This document shows positions 1-5,776 of a stretch of DNA of 5,776 bases, one piece after another. The notes beneath the pieces were generated by a model, which saw only the letters and a program-made list of their open reading frames with translations, searched no databases and was not told the DNA's origin. The position numbers and the translations under genes were made by a program. Numbering within the stretch: position 1 is the first letter of the stretch; the number at the start of each line of letters is the position of its first letter. Source of the stretch: Marinilabiliales bacterium (lineage in GTDB: Bacteria > Bacteroidota > Bacteroidia > Bacteroidales > F082); the NCBI GenBank assembly GCA_002869465.1, contig PKSW01000390.1, forward strand, positions 1 to 5,776, written 5' to 3'.

Positions 1-5
1 CCATT

Positions 6-8
6 CTA
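6..8 (-). other. Probable premature stop codon (TAG) in the cyclase catalytic domain
   Basis: The frame reads ...S-R-M-E-TAG-N-G up to the window edge. Class III cyclases normally read SRME followed by a polar residue, a small polar residue and Gly (for example MESSG or MEQNG). The two codons after the stop, AAT and GG-, give N-G and fit that consensus. One base change from CAG, GAG, AAG or TCG would create this TAG. That the frame once continued is inference from this match; only five bases remain after the stop. Confidence 0.65.
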
Positions 9-1820
9 CTCCATTCGCGAAGCAATGTTCACCGTATTACCCCAAATGTCGTAGGCATACTTTTTCTTTCCTACTACACCGGCAACCACCGGTCCAGTGT
101 GTATTCCTAACCTAAGGCCCCATTGTTGTTTTCCATTTGATTTTCGACTTTCATTAAATTCATTCATAAAAACCTGCATGTCTAAACCGGCTTTTACAAC
201 TTTGAGGGGATGATCATCTGTTTCTGAAGGTATCCCCCCGGCACACATATAGGCATCACCAATTGTTTTGATCTTTTCAAGTTGGTATTTTTCTACTATG
301 TTATCAAACGCGTGGAAAAATATATTTAATTCTTTAACAAGATCTTCCGGAGAAAGGCCTTCGGCTATTTTAGTAAATCCCTTAAAATCAGTAAACAACA
401 CAGATACACTTTTATAATTTTTTGGTGTGGCTTTACCGTTTAGCTGCAATTCATTTGCCACCTTTGCGGGTAAGATATTTAAAAGGAGATTTTCTATCTC
501 GACCTTCTGCCTGTCTAGAATGCGATTTATTTTAATCTTCGCCCGCATATTTCGATACAAAATAAAGGCAACGATCAAGATAAATACAAGCCCCAGTAAA
601 AAAACATTCTTTACAGCCTTTTGCCTTTTTATTTCAAGCTCTTTCAATTCTTTGTCTTTCGCAAGGTTATCTACTTCACGCTGTTTCTTTTCCAGATCAT
701 AATTAAACTGTAGCCTCTGAATTTTTTTGTCGTTTTCGGCATTGTACAGGGTATCTTTTATTTCTGAAAACAATTTTTGATATTGGTACGCCATCTTGTA
801 ATCGGAAATGTTAGCATAAGTAGCTGCTAAAGCTTTGAATGCTGTTTCTAATTGATAATTCACTCCAATTTCTCTGGCTAGTTCTTCCGCCTGGCTGTAG
901 TATTCTATGGCTTTTTTATAATCTCCAATTGCATTTTTTGTGTTTCCTAATGCAATCAACGCAAGTGTCATATCCAGGGCACTGTTGTTGGCCTCAGCTA
1001 GTTCAAGAGCTTGCTTCTGGTAATTTTCAGCTTGCAAGTAATCTTCTTTCAAAACATATGCTTCTCCAATGTTGTTCAGAACATAAGAAACGTTACCTGT
1101 AGCTGTCTTCTTCAATATATCGAGCGAGATATTGAAATAATACAATGCAGAATCAGTGTTTTCTTTGTAGATATAATATCCGCCTAAATTTACAGCAGAT
1201 GTTCCAATGCCATATTGGTCTCCTATCACCTGACAAATTTCATATGCTCGTAAATAATAATGGATGGATTTATTACGCGTTGCATCTTTGTTAAAATATA
1301 CTCCTCCAATATTATTCAGAACAGTAGCAATTCTCAAAGAATCTCCAATTTCGTCAGCTACTTTCAATGCTTTCAAGTAAATCTCAATGGCTTTGGTGTC
1401 ATCGCCCTGGTTAAAATAGATTGCACCAATATTACTTAATGTGTTGGCAACCCCTTTGGTATTTCCCACTGACTCATATACAGTTAGTGACTCCTGCCAA
1501 TATTGGATAGTTTCCAGGTATTTTGCCTGAAAATAATAAGCCATTCCAATATATTTTAGAGAAAGGGCAAGGCCATTTTTAAATTGTAAGCTTTCCGAAA
1601 GTGTCTTTGCTTCCATTCCATAGGAAATAGCATCATCTGGTGATGAATATGCATTCAGTTTGCTTAATTCGATAAGTAAATTGACTTTATTCGTGTCGTC
1701 TTTAGCTACTAATAATTCTGTCAAAAGACTGTCAATGGTTCTGTCTTGTGAGCGGATTTCGAAATGAAAAATTACTATTGAATAGAATAATAAAACTACA
1801 ATTTTTGTTATGTTTTTCAT
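6..1820 (-). CDS. TPR-containing membrane adenylate cyclase (class III), C-terminally truncated by a TAG codon
   Basis: Predicted to make cAMP from ATP in response to a periplasmic signal or partner. Seen in the 604 residues: an N-terminal hydrophobic signal or anchor (about 5-20), about eight TPR-like units (about 46-356, recurring N-I-G-x-x-Y helices), a charged coiled coil (about 360-402), one membrane segment (about 404-422), the signalling-helix motif LLLNILPAKVANEL, then the cyclase domain from about 466. Metal-binding aspartates are D478 (LFTDFKGFT) and D522 (KTIGDAYM). K518 and D591 are the adenine-selecting pair, so ATP rather than GTP is expected. N598 and R602 in WGNTVNIASRME are the transition-state residues. 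The start is ATG at 1820-1818, followed by a good signal-like segment. The frame ends at TAG (8-6) just after RME, whereas family members continue roughly 40-50 residues with the last strands of the domain. All catalytic residues are present, but folding and activity are doubtful. The upstream subtilase gene is co-oriented, 99 bp away. Family assignment is confident; the functional state is not. Confidence 0.9.
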   Translation of the reverse strand: MKNITKIVVLLFYSIVIFHFEIRSQDRTIDSLLTELLVAKDDTNKVNLLIELSKLNAYSSPDDAISYGMEAKTLSESLQFKNGLALSLKYIGMAYYFQAKYLETIQYWQESLTVYESVGNTKGVANTLSNIGAIYFNQGDDTKAIEIYLKALKVADEIGDSLRIATVLNNIGGVYFNKDATRNKSIHYYLRAYEICQVIGDQYGIGTSAVNLGGYYIYKENTDSALYYFNISLDILKKTATGNVSYVLNNIGEAYVLKEDYLQAENYQKQALELAEANNSALDMTLALIALGNTKNAIGDYKKAIEYYSQAEELAREIGVNYQLETAFKALAATYANISDYKMAYQYQKLFSEIKDTLYNAENDKKIQRLQFNYDLEKKQREVDNLAKDKELKELEIKRQKAVKNVFLLGLVFILIVAFILYRNMRAKIKINRILDRQKVEIENLLLNILPAKVANELQLNGKATPKNYKSVSVLFTDFKGFTKIAEGLSPEDLVKELNIFFHAFDNIVEKYQLEKIKTIGDAYMCAGGIPSETDDHPLKVVKAGLDMQVFMNEFNESRKSNGKQQWGLRLGIHTGPVVAGVVGKKKYAYDIWGNTVNIASRME

Positions 1821-1880
1821 CGATGATGGTAGCTTAAAAATGGTTATTCTAAAAATAACAAAAATTGTAGATTTACTATT
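1786..1880. repeat. Long imperfect inverted repeat enclosing the cyclase start codon
   Basis: Arms 1786-1815 and 1851-1880 are complementary at 27 of 30 positions, including a perfect 16-bp core (1796-1811 with 1855-1870, ctacaatttttgttat), around a 35-nt loop (1816-1850). In minus-strand mRNA one of the three mismatches becomes a G-U wobble. The left arm encodes cyclase codons 2-12. The ATG (1820-1818) and the region where a ribosome binding site would lie are in the loop. No clear Shine-Dalgarno sequence and no exact Bacteroidota -7/-33 promoter (TAnnTTTG/TTG) is visible in the gap. A smaller hairpin (gttatt 1843-1848 with aataac 1854-1859) shares bases with the inner arm, so two exclusive folds are possible. 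The role is unproven: translation control, attenuation after the subtilase gene, or only a recent inverted duplication. Confidence 0.75.
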
Positions 1881-1919
1881 TTCTGCTCGACTTCATCTAT
1901 CATATACTAGATCTCAGAA

Positions 1920-4900
1920 TTACCTCTTAATTATTTTGAACGTTTTTAATGAAGTATTCATGGTTATATTGAGTATGTACATACCCGTTGCCATACCCGA
2001 CATATCTATCTCCAATAGGTTGCCATTAGCTCCCTGATCAATAACAACTGCAGCTGTGCCATATATATTAAACAATTCTACTCCTTTAATAATTTCGGAC
2101 TCCTGAGTTTCAATGATTAATTTGTCAATTACCGGATTCGGATAAATCAAGATGGTTTCTGGTTCAGATCCTTCCTCGAACCCTGATTCAACTGACCTGC
2201 TGGTTTCGCAATGTCTTGAGTCGGAACTGGCTTCCTGTGCTTTGGCAGTCTTATGCCCATGATTCTGGCTTGCGACAGTCCATACCATCTGGCTGCCGTC
2301 AAAATCGGCTGCCCAATATCCACCACCCGGAACAAACTCGATAGGTTGCTGTGATAAGTCAGGATCGCCTCCACCTGTAACAATGTTATCCTCATCCTCG
2401 CTTATAAGCACCCATACGGTTTCATCATTTTTATTTTCATACATGAAGTAGGCAGTAAATCCGTCCCCATTATCCATCACACAATCCAGTTTGGGGACGA
2501 TAGCTTTCGTTCCTGGCCCATCAGGATTGACGAAGAGGTGAATGTCACTCAATATGTTATAATTCTCAACTTCGCCAAATGTCAGCTCGTAATCACCGGG
2601 TGGGCTTTCCGTGCTATAAGGCGCACTATCAATTGTACTCAGTATATCATAGGGAGGAGGATTTGACCCAAAAACATCTGCTACTGTTTCTTCATACACC
2701 AGGCCATAAAAATTATCCTCGGTAAATGTGTAAACCGGTGCAGGTTGCCCTTCATTGATTACCTGGTTGTCTGCCAGTACGGTCAGGTCGGCCTTGTTGA
2801 TGTTCAGCTCCCCTAATTCATAGCTTACATTGAAGTTGCTGGCAATAAAAGCCCCGGGAGCCACCTGATGAGGTTCACCTTCGTTGGTGGCAGTGATGCC
2901 AGAGATCGTATTAACAGAGATTAATTCGATAGAAAGAGGATGGTCTGGATCTATTGGGTCTTCGCCCATTAAAACACTGATATCATCCACTGTAAGGATC
3001 AGGTTGGCCAATTTGTTATTATTGTCAAGCTCACTGAAGGTGTAACTGTTCACCATGGCCAACGCCTGTCCATTTACTAATCCGCCACCCTGGTTCACCA
3101 TAGCTAATGCTTTTCCGTTGACAAGCGCCTCTTTGTTCACCATGGCTAAAGCTTGATGATTTTCGACATATTCATCCCAGGCAGCATCTGTCCATTCTGC
3201 ATTCACCATTGCAAGTGCCTGTTTATTAACCATGGCCAACGCCAGCCCATTTATTTCTCCTTCTCCGGGCTCAACGTCAGGATTTGTATTTACCATGGCC
3301 AACGCCTGCCCGTTTAAAAGTGTTTCTAAATTCACCATGGCCAGGGCTTTGCCATTCACCATGGCCAGCGCTTGCGTTCTGTTTACCATTGCAATCGCCA
3401 TTCCATTCAATATATCTTCATTTGCGTGGTTCACCATAGCCAGCGCTTTACCATTCACCATGGCCAGCGCTTGCTGGGCACTCACCATTGCATTGTATGC
3501 ATCTTCGGAGATAAAATAGCTGTTGGGGATTGGTGTCCCGGTTGCATCCAGTGCGTATGTAAATTCATCAACCAGCGCTATGAAGTCTGTAAGCACGTCG
3601 CCTTCATAAGCGTCCTGCAGTTCTGTCTGTATTATCGCGTTATTTTCAGCTGAAATCCCTTCGGTATTATACTCAAAAGTAACTGAGATGTCGATGGGAT
3701 CTCCATAGTTCGGGTCCACTTCCGGGTCATCCACTGCCACCGTCATATCCAGTTTTATGATTTTCAAATCTCCCAGGTCAAACCTGAAACTGAAATGTTC
3801 AAGCAGAAACTCTTCATATACATTCATATCGTCAGGGTCATTGCATTCGACACATTGGGGATTGAGCCAGTCGCTTGGATGAATGTAATACGGATAAATA
3901 CCTGCATTGGCCAACGCATCGGCATTGTTCAACAACTCTGTATCATAGATTTCTGAAAGAATACCAGGAATATCAGGAATATCCTCATCAGGAAAAGTAG
4001 TCGAATTAATTACAGCTTCCAGTTCCTGCGGCTCTTCTCCCATGGCATAAACAGAATATGTTAGAGAAGCACCGCCAGGCATATCCTGTCCATATTTCTT
4101 TGTTGCGCCTGCATATGTTCCCAAAATAATAGGTTTGTCTGTAAAGTATATGGCATTGGACATACCCCCATCTTTTCCGAGATATGTCCTGGGTGGATTT
4201 TCTGCGGTGATGGGTGGATACAAGTCAGTAAAAGGCGGTATGGTAGCTGTAAGCGTATTTTCGTCTACAAACTCGTAAATAGCCACTTCCGGACCATTAA
4301 AATACAAAACAGTCTCCTCTGTGAAGTAATCACCGGTAATGATAATATTTACATAATCTCTTCCCGGAACGGTACTTTTATCCGGCCAATCCAGTTCATA
4401 CAACACAGGTGCCGGATTTCCAAGCAGCATAAGTGCCCTGTCTGCCTGGATAAAACCGTTTCCGTACACATAAGGCTCATCATAGCCTTCTTCAGTGATC
4501 GCCGTCTCGCTCAATTTAGATCTAACCTCATTGGTGGTCAGTTCCACAAATGGTTCGTTTTCAATATAGTAATACGATTTATAAGCATCCAGCAATAAGG
4601 CAGCCACTGCAGCAGCGTGGGGTGCTGCAGCAGAAGTACCAAAGAAATTTGGTAATTCGTCTTCATCACCATCCCAATCTCCGTTACCCAGGTCGACGGT
4701 TGTATTCACACCATTAGGGGCAGTAAAATCGGGTTTGTTAATTTCGCCTGTCCATGGCGATCCAACTGACGAAAAGGACATAATCTCCATTGGCAGATCA
4801 TTCTCATAAGCCGGGGTCTTATCATAACGAATGGCTCCTACCGTCATGGCACCAGCTGTGTTGGCGTGGCCAATAATAGTGGAATTATCATCACTATTTA

Positions 4901-5776
4901 ATTCCACATTTTCCAATAGTCCTTTAAAAACAATGTATTTAAAGGTAACATCTGCCGAATTACCGAATGTCTTTGCAATGACGATATTGGCATTCAAATC
5001 CTTGGTGATGGCAAAAGGCAATACCTCGATGGCTTTTCCTCCTCTGTTATCCTTATTGCAACCTATCAGCTTTAATCCTGCATCATTCACAAGATAAATA
5101 TCCAGGTCGGTCTGCGTGGCTTCGAAAGATGATACCCCATCATCCCACTGCAATACAATGGTGTAATATATGGGTAGATTGGCATTATCAGGGACACTGG
5201 CCGAAATATGCTGGTATACATCTTCTTGCCCCGGCTCCGGGTTAAAGTCGTGCAGGTATCCCTGGAAATCCTCGAAAGAGTGTGTTGACTCATTGAATTC
5301 AGCCGTGTAACTTCTACCCCCGAAATTCCCGGCAGAGGTGAAATATTTCACATTTTGATCGGTTACAACGCTATTGACAGCATCTGCTACCACCCCATTT
5401 TCAAAGAAGGGCTCTGTAATATAAGTAACATCATCCACAATAATATCACAATATGCTGCCAGTTCATGAATCCCGGCCGCCATATCAGCTGCCCCTAAAA
5501 CACCGGTCCTGAAATACAGGTTGGCACCCGGGGCTACATCATGAACGATCTGCATCATCGCCCTGCCTTCATCAGATGCCTGGCCATATGGATATTCTTT
5601 AAGGACGTTAACATCAGTGTTGTTATAAGGATTCGGTATTGGATCGTCACCATCTGATGGAATACCAACGCCAGGCAACTCAAAGTTCAACACATCATAA
5701 TTGGCCCCGTTCACATCGGAAGGTTTGGTGTCAAAACTGTTGGATATCACCCCGATGGTTACTCCCGCTCCATCAA
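1920..5776 (-). CDS. Large secreted subtilase-like protein with IPT, MBG-like, ALAMVN-repeat and T9SS sorting domains (5' end outside window)
   Basis: Probably a secreted or surface-attached serine peptidase or adhesin exported by T9SS. The gene is open to the right edge: codons before the GTG at 5750-5748 read DGAGVTIG, the usual first strand of a subtilase, so that GTG is internal and the start is missing. With that codon as residue 1, the peptidase domain spans to about 445: ISNSF (2-6), DEGRAMMQIVHDVAPGA (60-76), VDDVTY (105-110), SAGN (139-142, oxyanion Asn) and GTSAAAPHAAAVAALLLD (371-388, nucleophile S373). A beta-rich PPC-like insertion lies at about 155-285 (TDLDIYL, CNKDNRGGKAIEV). 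Then come an IPT/TIG domain (about 448-536), three MBG-like segments (about 539-667, 668-987, 988-1086) of which the second contains eleven ALAMVN hexapeptides (761-901), a beta module starting LDCVMDNGDGFTAYF (1088-1165), a polar linker, and the sorting domain (1200-1276). Stop TAA at 1922-1920. The active site is unusual, so activity is uncertain. Domain calls are by eye. Confidence 0.9.
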   Translation of the reverse strand, partial: DGAGVTIGVISNSFDTKPSDVNGANYDVLNFELPGVGIPSDGDDPIPNPYNNTDVNVLKEYPYGQASDEGRAMMQIVHDVAPGANLYFRTGVLGAADMAAGIHELAAYCDIIVDDVTYITEPFFENGVVADAVNSVVTDQNVKYFTSAGNFGGRSYTAEFNESTHSFEDFQGYLHDFNPEPGQEDVYQHISASVPDNANLPIYYTIVLQWDDGVSSFEATQTDLDIYLVNDAGLKLIGCNKDNRGGKAIEVLPFAITKDLNANIVIAKTFGNSADVTFKYIVFKGLLENVELNSDDNSTIIGHANTAGAMTVGAIRYDKTPAYENDLPMEIMSFSSVGSPWTGEINKPDFTAPNGVNTTVDLGNGDWDGDEDELPNFFGTSAAAPHAAAVAALLLDAYKSYYYIENEPFVELTTNEVRSKLSETAITEEGYDEPYVYGNGFIQADRALMLLGNPAPVLYELDWPDKSTVPGRDYVNIIITGDYFTEETVLYFNGPEVAIYEFVDENTLTATIPPFTDLYPPITAENPPRTYLGKDGGMSNAIYFTDKPIILGTYAGATKKYGQDMPGGASLTYSVYAMGEEPQELEAVINSTTFPDEDIPDIPGILSEIYDTELLNNADALANAGIYPYYIHPSDWLNPQCVECNDPDDMNVYEEFLLEHFSFRFDLGDLKIIKLDMTVAVDDPEVDPNYGDPIDISVTFEYNTEGISAENNAIIQTELQDAYEGDVLTDFIALVDEFTYALDATGTPIPNSYFISEDAYNAMVSAQQALAMVNGKALAMVNHANEDILNGMAIAMVNRTQALAMVNGKALAMVNLETLLNGQALAMVNTNPDVEPGEGEINGLALAMVNKQALAMVNAEWTDAAWDEYVENHQALAMVNKEALVNGKALAMVNQGGGLVNGQALAMVNSYTFSELDNNNKLANLILTVDDISVLMGEDPIDPDHPLSIELISVNTISGITATNEGEPHQVAPGAFIASNFNVSYELGELNINKADLTVLADNQVINEGQPAPVYTFTEDNFYGLVYEETVADVFGSNPPPYDILSTIDSAPYSTESPPGDYELTFGEVENYNILSDIHLFVNPDGPGTKAIVPKLDCVMDNGDGFTAYFMYENKNDETVWVLISEDEDNIVTGGGDPDLSQQPIEFVPGGGYWAADFDGSQMVWTVASQNHGHKTAKAQEASSDSRHCETSRSVESGFEEGSEPETILIYPNPVIDKLIIETQESEIIKGVELFNIYGTAAVVIDQGANGNLLEIDMSGMATGMYILNITMNTSLKTFKIIKR
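1923..2153 (-). other. T9SS type A C-terminal sorting domain of the subtilase-like protein
   Basis: The last 77 residues show the usual features: IYPNPV with hydrophobic strand LIIET after it, GVELFNIYG, LEIDMSGMATGMYILNI, and a basic end TFKIIKR. In this family the domain directs a protein that has crossed the inner membrane by Sec through the type IX translocon, after which it is normally cleaved and the protein released or linked to surface polysaccharide. It predicts an extracellular location and a Sec signal peptide in the missing N-terminus. Confidence 0.9.
3048..3470 (-). repeat. Eleven-copy ALAMVN hexapeptide-coding repeat array
   Basis: In-frame copies lie at 3453-3470, 3429-3446, 3381-3398 (AIAMVN variant), 3354-3371, 3330-3347, 3288-3305, 3225-3242, 3201-3218, 3135-3152, 3093-3110 and 3048-3065, in protein order. 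Start-to-start spacing is 8, 16, 9, 8, 14, 21, 8, 22, 14 and 15 residues, close to multiples of 7-8. The usual unit is G-(K/Q)-ALAMVN. Longer intervals often end in a half-unit such as DILN, LLN, EIN or LVN before the next unit. A degenerate AMVS (3480-3491) precedes the array. Codons differ at third positions while the peptide stays nearly invariant. I do not recognise a named domain for it. Confidence 0.95.
3330..3474 (-). repeat. Internal direct duplication inside the ALAMVN array
   Basis: Positions 3330-3374 and 3429-3473 match with four mismatches, at an offset of 99 bp (33 codons). Both copies encode QALAMVNGKALAMVN. Identity stops outside the pair. This is the closest match between sections of the array and suggests a fairly recent in-frame duplication. 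Confidence 0.8.

Noticed and set aside
1756..1785. Short palindromes atttcgaaat (1756-1765) and ctattgaatag (1775-1785)
   Set aside because: Short, inside coding sequence and within what A+T-rich DNA gives by chance.
1821..1919. Strong promoter or intrinsic terminator in the gap
   Set aside because: No exact TAnnTTTG/TTG pair is seen. The small hairpin at 1843-1859 is all A-T apart from its end pair and is not followed by a clear U tract.
3048..3470. CRISPR-like array (regularly recurring 18-nt motif, seven copies with CCATGG)
   Set aside because: Copies are short, differ at codon third positions, spacing is irregular but always a multiple of three, and all lie in frame in one protein.
3232..3653. 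Open frames on the plus strand across the ALAMVN array
   Set aside because: They are antisense to a long supported coding region and stay open because the repeat lacks stops in that frame. The peptides show only the antisense of the repeat and no domain.
5748..5750. GTG as the true start of the subtilase gene
   Set aside because: In-frame upstream codons DGAGVTIG belong to the same conserved peptidase strand, and a T9SS protein needs a signal peptide further upstream.

Overview
The window looks like part of a Bacteroidota genome, probably an environmental Cytophagales- or Flavobacteriia-type lineage. The evidence is a C-terminal type IX secretion (T9SS) sorting domain, MBG-type adhesin modules, a membrane adenylate cyclase with a large periplasmic TPR sensor (a layout common in that phylum), and an A+T-rich intergenic gap without a clear Shine-Dalgarno sequence. 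This assignment rests on protein architecture only.

Both genes are on the minus strand. In transcription order, the first (5776 to 1920) is a very large secreted subtilase-like protein whose N-terminus lies beyond the right edge. It carries a serine-peptidase domain with a PPC-like insertion, an IPT/TIG domain, three MBG-like segments, a further beta module and a T9SS sorting domain. The middle MBG-like segment is interrupted by an array of eleven near-identical ALAMVN hexapeptides (3048-3470), the most unusual feature of the window.

After a 99-bp gap comes the second gene (1820 to 6), a TPR-transmembrane-class III adenylate cyclase. Its reading frame stops at TAG (8-6) directly after the last catalytic motif. 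The codons after the stop still fit the family consensus, so this is probably a nonsense mutation, a sequence error or a recent truncation. Its start codon sits in the loop of a long imperfect inverted repeat (1786-1815 with 1851-1880, 27 of 30 positions complementary), which could fold over the translation start.

The two genes are co-oriented and close enough for co-transcription, but nothing in the sequence ties their functions together: one product is predicted on the cell surface or outside, the other spans the inner membrane. I see no RNA genes, CRISPR, insertion sequences, tRNAs or phage features.
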